Source: Candidatus Zixiibacteriota bacterium
GTDB taxonomy: Bacteria; Zixibacteria; MSB-5A5; WJJR01
NCBI GenBank assembly: GCA_016199865.1
Contig: JACQFV010000008.1
Span: 1-34,640 of the forward strand
Direction: 5' to 3'
Length of the DNA stretch: 34,640 nt
Made by a program: the position numbers and the translations under genes
The notes under the pieces: generated by a model
The model's database searches: none
Seen by the model: the letters and a program-made list of their open reading frames with translations, nothing else
What the model was told of the DNA's origin: nothing
In this document: one piece after another, positions 27,264 to 34,640 of the stretch
How the letters are laid out: every line of letters starts with the position of its first letter
Position numbering within the stretch: position 1 is the stretch's first letter

Positions 27264-28255
27264 TGAGCGTCGCGGCAATTCCAGAGGTACGACAAGAGCA
27301 GGAATCGGGGAATCCAGTCACCGACGGCATCCTCCCCATTGACAAACCGACGGGGATGACGTCACACGACGTCGTAGACGTCATCCGCCGACTCTATGGA
27401 GTCCGGCGGGTGGGTCACACCGGTACGCTTGATCCGGCGGCCTCCGGACTTCTCTTGCTGATGCTGGGTCGTGCCACCAAAGCCGCCCCGTGGCTCACCG
27501 CCCAGGAGAAGACTTACCTGGCGTCCATCGAATTTGGCTCGACGTCAGACTCAGGCGACTCCGAAGGGCGCATTGCTGCCACACCCGATGCCACACCGCC
27601 CGGGCGTGATGAACTCGCGGCGCTGATCTCGCAGTTTGTGGGAACGATTGCCCTGGCTGTCCCCGATCTATCGGCCGTGCACACGGATGGTCGGCGTCGC
27701 TATGAACTCGCCCGTCTGGGGGAAACACCGGCGCCGGTTCAACGGGATGCCACAATCCATGAACTGGCACTGCTCCGATACGATCCCCCGGTCGCCGAGA
27801 TGCGTGTCCGATGTTCCTCGGGAACCTACATCCGCTCGCTGGCGTCGGCGTTGGGGAGTACGGCGGGATGCGGCGCCTACCTCAAGGGACTGACACGCGA
27901 ACAGATCGGACGATGCGACCTGAATTCGGCTTTCGCCCTTAAGGAACTCAATGAACGATCGACTTTGGGAGAGCCGCTTCCCCAGCCAAGACCGCTCGGG
28001 GACTTTCTCGATCTGCCGGGGATCGATCTGTCGCCTTCAGGCGAGATGGCCGTGCGGCATGGACGCCCCATTGTCGCAAGGGACATCGTTGGAGTCGACT
28101 TGCATGTTGTCACGGGTGACACAGTGGCCCTGCGCGCAACCGACCGGCGGGTTATCGCCATCGGCCAAGCCATGTTCAACGCCACGCAATGCCCCGGATC
28201 GTTGCCCAGTTCCGGAGAATCGCTCTTCGAATACCAGCGGGTGCTCATCGGATGA
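27260..28255 (+). CDS. truB: tRNA pseudouridine(55) synthase
   Basis: TruB makes pseudouridine 55 in the T-loop of tRNAs. I choose ATG 27260 (MMSVAAIPEV), whose ATGA overlaps the nrnA stop; the resulting length is 331 aa. The core motifs are DGILPIDKPTGMTSHDVVDVIRRLYGVRRVGHTGTLDPAASGLL, with catalytic Asp 58. KTYLASIEFGSTSDSGDSEG, VPDLSAVHTDGRRRYELARLGE and RVRCSSGTYIRSLASALG follow. The C-terminus (about 230-331) is a longer extension with a PUA-like segment (GEMAVRHGRPIVARDIVG). ribF overlaps its stop by 4 nt, indicating translational coupling. Confidence 0.96.
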   Translation: MMSVAAIPEVRQEQESGNPVTDGILPIDKPTGMTSHDVVDVIRRLYGVRRVGHTGTLDPAASGLLLLMLGRATKAAPWLTAQEKTYLASIEFGSTSDSGDSEGRIAATPDATPPGRDELAALISQFVGTIALAVPDLSAVHTDGRRRYELARLGETPAPVQRDATIHELALLRYDPPVAEMRVRCSSGTYIRSLASALGSTAGCGAYLKGLTREQIGRCDLNSAFALKELNERSTLGEPLPQPRPLGDFLDLPGIDLSPSGEMAVRHGRPIVARDIVGVDLHVVTGDTVALRATDRRVIAIGQAMFNATQCPGSLPSSGESLFEYQRVLIG

Positions 28256-29295
28256 GCCAGACGTTTGCCGGCATACCCCAGCCGCGCCCGATTGTCAGAC
28301 TCGACACCGAGTCTGGTGTGGCTAAACATGTCAGTACACCAACGGTCGTCTGCGTGGGCACTTTCGATGGCGTTCATCTGGGCCATCAGATGATCGTTCG
28401 ACGCGGGCGGGCTCTGGCGGACGAACGCGGCTGGCCCTTGTGGGTGCTCACCTTTCATCCCCACCCGAAGACAGTTGTCCAACCGGCCCGAGCCCCGCTT
28501 CTGTTGACCGATCCGGAAGAGCGGGTGGCGCTTTTCTCAGCGTATGGCGCCGACGGCGCCGTGATCCTGCATTTCGATGCCGCTACGGCCCGCACGGGTG
28601 CCCAGGAATTTGCTGAGTCTATGCTTGGCGGCCAGATGCAGGCCGGAGCGGTGGTCGTCGGCGAGGACTTCGCCTTCGGCCGGGCCAGAGAGGGGACAGC
28701 CCAGTTTCTGGCGGAATGGGGGCAACGGACGGCACGGAAGGTGGAGATTGTCCCATTGGTCAAAAACGGCGACGACGAAGCCATCCGCTCAAGCGTAATC
28801 CGCAACTGTCTGAGCCACGGCGACTTCGGGCGGGCCATCCGGCTCATGGGGCATCCGTACCTTTTTACCGGTCGCGTGGTCAAAGGAGACGGCCGGGGCA
28901 AAGAGCTCGGATATCCCACTTGGAATCTGGCCCCCAGTGAGGTTAAATTGTCTCCGGAGGCGGGGGTTTACATCGGCTGGACTTGGCGGCCGAGACCCAT
29001 GCCGGCGATGGCGTATTATGGCTCCAACCCGACCTTCGGGGAACACCCCTCCCGGCTGGAGGTTCATGTCTTGGATGGGGAAGAAGAAGATCGGACGCCA
29101 CAGGGCCCGGTCGAAGGGATCTGGCTGACTGAGTTTGTCCGTCCCGAGAAGAGATTCGGCGGAGCCGACGAGTTGGTCAGGCAAATGGTTGACGACGAAC
29201 AAGTGGCGCGATTGAAACTGAACTTGAAGCCAACGATCCAAACCACGACTACTCACCTTAAGACCGAAAGGAGAAAACCAGCCAGTGCCGGCTGA
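28252..29295 (+). CDS. ribF: bifunctional riboflavin kinase / FMN adenylyltransferase
   Basis: RibF converts riboflavin to FMN and FMN to FAD. I choose ATG 28252 ([10 protein letters not shown]), whose ATGA overlaps the truB stop, giving 347 aa. The nucleotidyltransferase domain starts [15 protein letters not shown] (about 32-46) and includes [22 protein letters not shown] and a [13 protein letters not shown] segment. The kinase domain has [27 protein letters not shown] and, near the C-terminus, [27 protein letters not shown]. The FAD product serves SdhA and the flavoprotein at the end of this operon, among others. The last 11 nt overlap rpsO, and the rpsO Shine-Dalgarno lies inside ribF. Confidence 0.96.
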   Translation: MSQTFAGIPQPRPIVRLDTESGVAKHVSTPTVVCVGTFDGVHLGHQMIVRRGRALADERGWPLWVLTFHPHPKTVVQPARAPLLLTDPEERVALFSAYGADGAVILHFDAATARTGAQEFAESMLGGQMQAGAVVVGEDFAFGRAREGTAQFLAEWGQRTARKVEIVPLVKNGDDEAIRSSVIRNCLSHGDFGRAIRLMGHPYLFTGRVVKGDGRGKELGYPTWNLAPSEVKLSPEAGVYIGWTWRPRPMPAMAYYGSNPTFGEHPSRLEVHVLDGEEEDRTPQGPVEGIWLTEFVRPEKRFGGADELVRQMVDDEQVARLKLNLKPTIQTTTTHLKTERRKPASAG

Positions 29296-29554
29296 AACGG
29301 AAAAGAGACAGGCGATCGTCAAGGCGTACCGGCTGCATGAGTCAGACACCGGTTCGCCGGAGGTGCAAGTCGCGCTTCTGTCGTCGCGCATCGCCAAGGT
29401 CACGGATCATCTGGAACGCAACGTCAGCGATTTTTCCTCGCGGCGTGGGTTGCTGAAAATGGTGGGGCAGCGCCGCCGGCTCTTGAATTATCTGCGCCGC
29501 AGCGATATCGCCGCCTACCGGCAACTGTTGGACAATCTGAACCTGCGCAAATAA
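29285..29554 (+). CDS. rpsO: 30S ribosomal protein S15
   Basis: S15 is an early-binding small-subunit protein that contacts 16S rRNA helices 20-22. It is 89 aa, exactly the usual size. It has the family sequence [24 protein letters not shown] and [37 protein letters not shown]. It starts at GTG 29285 with AAGGAG about 11 nt upstream, inside the end of ribF. pnp follows after 194 nt, the widely conserved rpsO-pnp order. Confidence 0.97.
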   Translation: MPAETEKRQAIVKAYRLHESDTGSPEVQVALLSSRIAKVTDHLERNVSDFSSRRGLLKMVGQRRRLLNYLRRSDIAAYRQLLDNLNLRK

Positions 29555-29650
29555 TCTTGCGCCATCGGGCGGGACGGGGAATCGTCTCGCGGCGGGACCC
29601 AGGATCAGGCACGAGTAAACCTCGGCCCCGGGGCGAGCCGTCCACCCCAA

Positions 29651-29679
29651 CCGGCCGACCGCCAATGCGGTCCGGCCGG
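29651..29679 (+). other. strong hairpin in the rpsO-pnp intergenic leader
   Basis: CCGGCCGACCGC-caat-GCGGT(C)CCGGCCGG-type pairing gives a stem of about 12 bp with one bulged base and a 4-nt loop. A second GC-rich hairpin (CTCGGCCCCGGGGCGAG) lies about 30 nt upstream. No T-tract follows. The rpsO-pnp gap of E. coli carries an RNase III-processed hairpin involved in PNPase autoregulation; a similar role here is inferred from position only. Confidence 0.5.
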
Positions 29680-29748
29680 GCCAAGCCCCACCTGATGAAT
29701 CGATGAAAGGGCGTGGACCGCGCGGGCGGCCACGCGGCAGAATCATTT

Positions 29749-31923
29749 ATGGAACGAGTAGAGCTCGATTTCGGCGGCCGTCCGTTTTCCATCGAAACCG
29801 GACACGTCGCCCGTCAGGCCAACGGCGCCGCCTTGGTGCGCCATGGCGACACGGTTGTGATGGCGGCGGTGGTGGCCTCCAAGGAACCGCTTCTGGGACG
29901 CGACTTTTTCCCGTTGCAGGTTGATTACCGGGAAAAGGCCTACGCAGCCGGGAAAATACCCGGCGGCTTCTTCAAACGCGAAGGGCGCCCCTCGGAAAAG
30001 GAAACCCTGTCGGCGCGGATGATCGACCGGCCGCTACGGCCATTGTTTCCGGAAGGGTACAAGAACGAGGTCCAGGTTTACGTCAACGTCCTGTCCTCCG
30101 ATCAGCAGAACGACGCCGACGTGCTCGGCATCTGCGCCGCGGCCGCGTCGCTGGCGATCTCGGATGTGCCCTTTGAACACTTGGTCGCCGGGGCGCGTGT
30201 CGGGCGCGTTGATGGGGCGTTCGTGATCAATCCGACGATTGCCCAATTGGAAGTGTCCGACATCAACCTCGTCGTTGCCGGCACACGCTCCGACGTCATC
30301 ATGGTTGAGGGCGGATGTCTGGAAGTCTCGGAAGACGATCTGGCCGCGGCCCTGGAATTCGGGCTGCGTGAAGTCGGAATGTTGGTCGATCTCATTGATC
30401 GTCTCAAGTCCCGGATCGGACGCCCCAAGTTGCCGTTCACGCCGACGCCCGTCGATCCCGAACTGTCGCGCCTTGTTGCCGGCCAGACGACCGACCGCAT
30501 CCGCCAGGCCAATCAGCTCACGGACAAAACCGAACGGGAAGACGCTCTGGCCGTGATCCAGAAGGCCGTTCAAACGGCCCTGGCCGAGCAATTCCCCGAT
30601 CAGGACCGCGTCATCGCGGCGGTGTTGGATGATATCGAGCGCGACGATCTGCGCGAACGGGTCTTGACGCAATCGCGGCGCGCCGATGGCCGTGGGCCGG
30701 ATGACATCCGTGCCATCTCGGCCGAGGTCAATTTCCTGCCCCGCACTCACGGTTCGTCATTGTTCACCCGCGGCCAGACGCAGGCCCTGGCGGCCGTCAC
30801 CTTGGGCACGAAAGTCGACGAGCAGCGCATTGACAATTTGATGGGGGATACGAAGAAGAGCTACATGCTGCATTACAATTTCCCGTCCTACTCGGTCGGT
30901 GAAGTGCGGCCGATCCGAGGTCCAGGACGCCGTGAGATCGGCCACGGCGCTTTGGCCGAACGCGCCATCCAACCGGTCATCCCCAATGAGGAGATGTTCC
31001 CCTACACGATCCGGATCGTCTCCGACGTGCTCGAATCGAACGGGTCCTCCTCGATGGCGACGGTCTGCGCCGGCTCCTTGGCCCTGATGGACGCCGGTGT
31101 TCCGATCAAGGCCCCGGTGGCCGGGATCGCCATGGGGTTGATCAAGTCCGACGGCCGGTTTGTCGTCCTGACCGACATCCTCGGGGTCGAGGACCATCTC
31201 GGCGACATGGACTTCAAAGTCACCGGCACGCGCACGGGGATCACCGCCTTTCAGATGGACCTGAAGATCGAAGGGCTGTCGTTTGCGATCCTGCGCGAAG
31301 CCCTCGCCAAGGCGCGGCTCGCCCGGTTGCACGTCTTGGACCGCATGGCGGCCACGCTGGCTGAGCCGCGACCCGAACTGTCACCGTATGCGCCGCGCAT
31401 TCTGATCTTCCAGATCAAGGTCGATCGGATCGGCGACGTCATCGGCCCAGGCGGCAAGCACATCCGCGGCATCTGCGAACAAACCGGCGCCAAGATCGAC
31501 ATCGATGACGACGGCACCGTGATCATCGCCTCGGTGGACGTGACCGCGGCGGAAGCGGCCAAACGGATGGTTCTGGCGCTCGTGGAAGAACCCGAACTGG
31601 ACCGCGTCTACGAGGGAAAGGTGCGCCGGATCACCGCCTTCGGCGCCTTTGTCGAGATTCTGCCCGGCACCGATGGGCTGGTGCACATCTCCGAACTCGA
31701 TTACGGCCGAACGGAACGGGTCGAGGACGTGCTCAAGATGGGCGAGACGGTCCAAGTGAAAGTGATCGAGATCGATCCCGAAGGGAAGGTGCGCTTATCC
31801 CGCAAGGCGCTCTTGCCCAAGCCGGAAGGGTATGTCGAGTCGGACCGCCCAAGCTCCAGACCGCCGCGACGCCCTTCGAACGGTGGCCGGGGAGACCGTC
31901 GGCCGGAGAGACATCGGGGGTAG
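29749..31923 (+). CDS. pnp: polyribonucleotide nucleotidyltransferase (PNPase)
   Basis: PNPase is a trimeric phosphorolytic 3'-5' exoribonuclease central to mRNA decay. I choose ATG 29749 (MERVELDFGGRPFSIETGHVARQANGA), giving 724 aa, a normal length. The first RNase PH domain contains GFFKREGRPSEKETLSARMIDRPLRPLFP. An alpha-helical domain (about 215-310) follows. The second RNase PH domain has FPSYSVGEVRPIRGPGRREIGHGALAERA, SNGSSSMATVCAGSLALMDAG and the metal/catalytic region LGVEDHLGDMDFKVTGT. KH is VIGPGGKHIRGICEQTGAKIDID, and S1 is YEGKVRRITAFGAFVEILPGTDGLVHISEL. The tail is a short basic run. Confidence 0.97.
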   Translation: MERVELDFGGRPFSIETGHVARQANGAALVRHGDTVVMAAVVASKEPLLGRDFFPLQVDYREKAYAAGKIPGGFFKREGRPSEKETLSARMIDRPLRPLFPEGYKNEVQVYVNVLSSDQQNDADVLGICAAAASLAISDVPFEHLVAGARVGRVDGAFVINPTIAQLEVSDINLVVAGTRSDVIMVEGGCLEVSEDDLAAALEFGLREVGMLVDLIDRLKSRIGRPKLPFTPTPVDPELSRLVAGQTTDRIRQANQLTDKTEREDALAVIQKAVQTALAEQFPDQDRVIAAVLDDIERDDLRERVLTQSRRADGRGPDDIRAISAEVNFLPRTHGSSLFTRGQTQALAAVTLGTKVDEQRIDNLMGDTKKSYMLHYNFPSYSVGEVRPIRGPGRREIGHGALAERAIQPVIPNEEMFPYTIRIVSDVLESNGSSSMATVCAGSLALMDAGVPIKAPVAGIAMGLIKSDGRFVVLTDILGVEDHLGDMDFKVTGTRTGITAFQMDLKIEGLSFAILREALAKARLARLHVLDRMAATLAEPRPELSPYAPRILIFQIKVDRIGDVIGPGGKHIRGICEQTGAKIDIDDDGTVIIASVDVTAAEAAKRMVLALVEEPELDRVYEGKVRRITAFGAFVEILPGTDGLVHISELDYGRTERVEDVLKMGETVQVKVIEIDPEGKVRLSRKALLPKPEGYVESDRPSSRPPRRPSNGGRGDRRPERHRG

Positions 31924-31974
31924 AGTCCGAAGGCTGTGGCTGGATTGAGTCACCGATCTCGTTGGTCTTCTTAC

Positions 31975-32048
31975 GGGAGGGCGAAGCTCCTGCTGAGCCG
32001 CTTTTGGTTTCATCTTGAGATGCGGCTCGGCAGGAGCCTCGCCCTCCC
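31975..32048. repeat. GGGAGGGCGA-type palindromic element, copy 2
   Basis: GGGAGGGCG at 31975 starts a 27-nt arm that pairs with the arm ending in CGCCCTCCC at 32048. Only two of the 27 positions mismatch (A opposite C). The same family occurs at 5598-5678. It lies between pnp and the M16 gene, within the operon. No T-tract adjoins it. Confidence 0.75.
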
Positions 32049-32157
32049 AACCTGCAAGTTCAAGGATCGAGTGGGTGGGAAGGGTAAAGACAGACATTCT
32101 CTCGTGAGAAATCATTTGCTGATAATTAGTTGAATGAATCAACTGAAGTGATTGTTT

Positions 32158-33465
32158 ATGGCGGCAGATAAGGTGTACAAAACTGTCCTGCCGAACGGGC
32201 TGCGGGTCATCAGCGAGCCGATGCCCGACCGGGATTCGGTCACGCTGGGCGTATGGGTCGAGGTGGGTTCGCGCTATGAGCCGGATGCGGTCGCCGGCGT
32301 CTCCCATTTCCTTGAGCACATGGTCTTCAAGGGAACTCCGACCCGATCCGCCAAGCAGATCGCGCTGGCTATCGAGCGTCTCGGCGGCTCGCTCAACGCG
32401 TTCACGGCCCGTGAACACACCTGTTTTCATGTGCGTGTGCCCGGGCACGATCTGCCGATGGCGGTCGACATTCTGGCCGACCTGTCGACACGCGCCACGC
32501 TCCCCGGCGCCGAGGTGGTCAAGGAACGCAAAGTCATCTCAGAAGAAATCAAGGACGTGCATGACACACCGCACGAGCACGTGCACGATCTGTTCGCCGG
32601 GCAGATGTGGCCGGGACATCCGATCGGGCGCCCCATCGCGGGCACATTGGCCACGGTCGGGGCCACAACGCGCGCCGCTCTGCAAAGCCACCGTCGCGCT
32701 TATTACCGCCCGGACCGCGTCGTGGTCGCGGCCTCAGGGGCTTTGCAGCACAAGCGGCTGGTGGATCTGGTGCGACGGCAATTTCGATTTGGAGCCAAAA
32801 GTGCCAGTCGAATGGCCCAAAGTCCGCCCAACGGCCTGCCGCCGATCCGTCGGGTGACTGGCCGCGACATCAACCAGACACACGTTGTGATCGGCGTGCC
32901 AACCTGGGCTTTCGCCGACAAACGCCGTTATGCGCTTCTGGTGGCCTCGAGTCTCCTGGGGGGCGGAATGTCCTCGCGCCTCTTCCAGACCGTGAGAGAG
33001 AAACGCGGGCTGGTCTACACGATCTACGCTTTCCATGATGCCTATCAGGATACCGGATTTCTGGCGGTCTATTTCGCCTGCGATCCGTCGCAAGTGGTGC
33101 AGGCGACCGATCTTGTCCTGGCGGAGGTGGGCCGTTTGGCCAGGACCCAAGTCGGGACCGTCGAAATGGCGGATGTCAAGTCGCAGTTGACCGGGAGTCT
33201 GCTTTTGGGTCTGGAATCGACATCGTCGCGCATGCACCGTCTGGCGCGCCACGAATTGTACCTGGGGGATTACATCTCTCCCAAGGAGACGATGAAATCG
33301 ATCAACCGGGTCAGCGCGTCGGATTTGACGTCGCTGGCCCGCGAGGCCTTCACGACCGACCGCGTGGCGCTGACCATTCTGGGACCGGTTACCGACACTA
33401 CGATAGGGGAGATCGACTGGGGCCGATTAAGCCCCGGGCGCGCCAAGAAGACGCCACAGCAATAG
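32158..33465 (+). CDS. M16-family zinc peptidase (insulinase-like)
   Basis: This is a 435-aa zinc metallopeptidase of the pitrilysin/M16 family, close to the single-chain form often encoded just after pnp. ATG 32158 follows an AT-rich 109-nt leader; the ORF-track TTG two codons earlier is less likely. The inverted zinc motif HFLEH lies at residues 50-54, with the third ligand in VISEEIKDVHD (about 128-129). The C-terminal half shows the family segment LVASSLLGGGMSSRLFQTVREKRGLVYTIYAFHDAYQDTGFLAVYFACDP. No signal peptide is seen, so it is cytoplasmic. The likely role is turnover of small peptides. The next gene starts within 10 nt of its stop. Confidence 0.92.
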   Translation: MAADKVYKTVLPNGLRVISEPMPDRDSVTLGVWVEVGSRYEPDAVAGVSHFLEHMVFKGTPTRSAKQIALAIERLGGSLNAFTAREHTCFHVRVPGHDLPMAVDILADLSTRATLPGAEVVKERKVISEEIKDVHDTPHEHVHDLFAGQMWPGHPIGRPIAGTLATVGATTRAALQSHRRAYYRPDRVVVAASGALQHKRLVDLVRRQFRFGAKSASRMAQSPPNGLPPIRRVTGRDINQTHVVIGVPTWAFADKRRYALLVASSLLGGGMSSRLFQTVREKRGLVYTIYAFHDAYQDTGFLAVYFACDPSQVVQATDLVLAEVGRLARTQVGTVEMADVKSQLTGSLLLGLESTSSRMHRLARHELYLGDYISPKETMKSINRVSASDLTSLAREAFTTDRVALTILGPVTDTTIGEIDWGRLSPGRAKKTPQQ

Positions 33466-33474
33466 GTGAATCCG

Positions 33475-34503
33475 ATGACCGATGACTCCGACCTGTACGA
33501 CATCACCATCGTCGGCGGCGGGCCGGTCGGGCTGTTCGCCGCTTTCTATGCCGGCCTGCGCGACATGAAGACCAAGATCATCGACTCACTGCCCGAACTG
33601 GGCGGGCAGTTGGTGACCCTGTATCCGGAAAAAATGGTCTATGATGTCCCGGGGTTCCCGCAGGAATTGGGACGCGATCTGGCCAGCGGGTTTATCGAGC
33701 AGGGGACACGCTTTCATCCGACGATTTGTCTGAACGAGAATGTCATCCACCTGCAACGGACGCCGGAGGGCCTGCCGGTTCTGGTAACGCAAAAAGGCGA
33801 ACACTGTTCGCGCTCGGTCCTACTGGCGACCGGCGTGGGGGCGTTTCGCCCGGTCAAGACCGGAATCCCCGACGTGGACGATCTGGAAGGGCATGGCGTC
33901 TATTATTTGGTCAAATCGTTGGCGGAATTCGCCGGCAAACGGCTGGTGATCTTGGGTGGCGGCGATTCGGCGGTGGACTGGGCGCTGAATCTGTACGGGA
34001 AGGCCAAATCAATCGTTCTGGTGCATCGACGTGAACAATTCCGCGCCCACGAGAAATCGGTCGAGGAAATGCACCGGCTCAAGACCGATGTGCGCATCCC
34101 CTACGAGGCCAAGGGCGCCTTCGCCGATGCGGCAGGCCACATTCGTGAAATCGAGATTGTACACAAGGAGACCGGCCAGGTGGTTTTTCTGGAGTGCGAC
34201 GCCCTACTGGTCAATTTCGGGTTCAAAGCGGACACCAAATTCCTGCGCGATTGGGGGCTGGAGATGGCGGGGGGGAAGGTGACGGTCGACGCCTATATGC
34301 GCACCTCGCTGCCGGCCGTCTACGCCGCCGGTGACGCCGCAACCTATGATGGCTCGCTCAATCTGATCGTGACCGGCGTGGCCGATGCCACCATCGCCGT
34401 CAATCACGCCAAGACCCTGGTGGACCCCAGGGCCAAATTGGATCCGGGGCATTCGTCGGCGCGCGAGGACCTGGCACAGCCGGCCCCCGGCAAATCCGCT
34501 TGA
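33475..34503 (+). CDS. TrxB-like ferredoxin-NAD(P)+ reductase (YumC type)
   Basis: This is a 342-aa FAD/NAD(P)-binding oxidoreductase. I choose ATG 33475, with AGGTG 7 nt upstream; a GTG sits directly after the M16 stop at 33466. The FAD motif is DITIVGGGPVGLFAAFYAGLRDMKTKIID. It continues PELGGQLVTLYPEKMVYDVPGFP, as in YumC-type reductases. The second dinucleotide site is LVILGGGDSAVDWALNL followed by HRREQFRAHE, a basic pattern that suggests NADPH. The C-terminal FAD segment is PAVYAAGDAATYDG. The redox CxxC of true thioredoxin reductase is absent, which supports ferredoxin (or flavodoxin) reductase over TrxB. It is the last gene of the operon. Confidence 0.9.
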   Translation: MTDDSDLYDITIVGGGPVGLFAAFYAGLRDMKTKIIDSLPELGGQLVTLYPEKMVYDVPGFPQELGRDLASGFIEQGTRFHPTICLNENVIHLQRTPEGLPVLVTQKGEHCSRSVLLATGVGAFRPVKTGIPDVDDLEGHGVYYLVKSLAEFAGKRLVILGGGDSAVDWALNLYGKAKSIVLVHRREQFRAHEKSVEEMHRLKTDVRIPYEAKGAFADAAGHIREIEIVHKETGQVVFLECDALLVNFGFKADTKFLRDWGLEMAGGKVTVDAYMRTSLPAVYAAGDAATYDGSLNLIVTGVADATIAVNHAKTLVDPRAKLDPGHSSAREDLAQPAPGKSA

Positions 34504-34543
34504 CCCGCTGGAAGGTCATCCTCAACATTGCCGGTGCCCAGAG

Positions 34544-34615
34544 GCGGGCGTAATTCAGTGGTAGAATGCAAGCTTCCCAAGCTTGACGTCGTGGGTTCGA
34601 GTCCCATCGCCCGCT
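34544..34615 (+). tRNA. tRNA-Gly(CCC)
   Basis: A complete 72-nt cloverleaf is present. The acceptor GCGGGCG pairs with CGCCCGC and the discriminator is T. The D arm is ATTC-AGTGGTA-GAAT, and the anticodon arm CAAGC-TTCCCAA-GCTTG has anticodon CCC at 34576-34578. The T arm is GTGGG-TTCGAGT-CCCAT with one G.T pair. The CCA end is not encoded (CTCT follows). It lies 40 nt after the reductase stop. Confidence 0.95.
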
Positions 34616-34640
34616 CTTGACACGCAGAATTCACATCGCC

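Noticed and set aside
34404-34634. Minus-strand ORF containing MGLEPTTSSLGSLHSTTELRPP
   Set aside because: It is the antisense reading of the tRNA-Gly gene, a widely propagated spurious ORF type; the tRNA fold explains the sequence.

Overview
The window reads as chromosome of a GC-rich Gram-negative bacterium. Two secreted proteins carry tandem dockerin-like C-termini (VLDVV..IGVAFRG), SdhA/SdhB are paired with a single large cytochrome b SdhC as in the FCB group, and a lipoprotein and large secreted peptidases are present. My best guess is an FCB-associated candidate phylum such as Zixibacteria. This is inference from style and gene content; no marker phylogeny was possible.

Layout. 203-2586 (+): a secreted beta-propeller/dockerin protein, a small DUF4430-like lipoprotein and a CDP-alcohol phosphatidyltransferase. 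2719-6602 (+): a fused 2Fe-2S/molybdopterin hydroxylase and an amidohydrolase. 6669-12399 (-): mtnA, a lone lower-GC AAA ATPase, and sdhCAB. 12726-18050 (-): a small ribbon-helix-helix-like protein with a clear sigma70-type promoter, an M1-like metallopeptidase and an M14 carboxypeptidase with a dockerin-like tail. 18253-20706 (+): moaC and proS. 20986-34503 (+): a long translation/RNA operon, rimP-nusA-infB-ylxP-rbfA-nrnA-truB-ribF-rpsO-pnp, followed by an M16 peptidase and a ferredoxin-NADP reductase-like flavoprotein. A tRNA-Gly(CCC) closes the window. No usual ylxR lies between nusA and infB. The long operon is tightly packed, with 4-nt overlaps at infB/ylxP, nrnA/truB and truB/ribF.

How the genes work together. 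The 20.9-31.9 kb block builds and matures the translation apparatus (RimP, RbfA, S15, IF-2, TruB) and handles transcription elongation and RNA turnover (NusA, PNPase, NrnA). sdhCAB is a complete class B-like succinate:quinone oxidoreductase. moaC supplies the molybdenum cofactor pathway that the hydroxylase at 2.7 kb would need. The propeller, M1 and M14 proteins belong to a secreted set.

The most unusual content is intergenic. At least six families of paired-hairpin elements fill the gaps between genes. (i) A 57-nt two-hairpin element occurs at 79-135 and 25794-25850. It has identical geometry, several compensatory base-pair changes, and two 6-nt loops that are exact reverse complements of each other. 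A diverged relative at 1882-1951 changes both loops together and keeps them complementary. (ii) A symmetric GTAG-headed hairpin doublet (REPIN-like) at 6599-6672 sits between convergent genes, and its GTAG heads supply both stop codons. moaC ends the same way at 18741. (iii) A roughly 120-bp element is present in inverted orientation at 12.5 and 20.7 kb. (iv) A GGGAGGGCGA-type palindrome occurs at 5.6 and 32.0 kb. (v) A CCCTCACCC-type inverted repeat lies at 18.86 kb. No transposase is visible in the window, so any mobilising enzyme would have to lie elsewhere. I found no CRISPR array, rRNA, prophage or insertion sequence.
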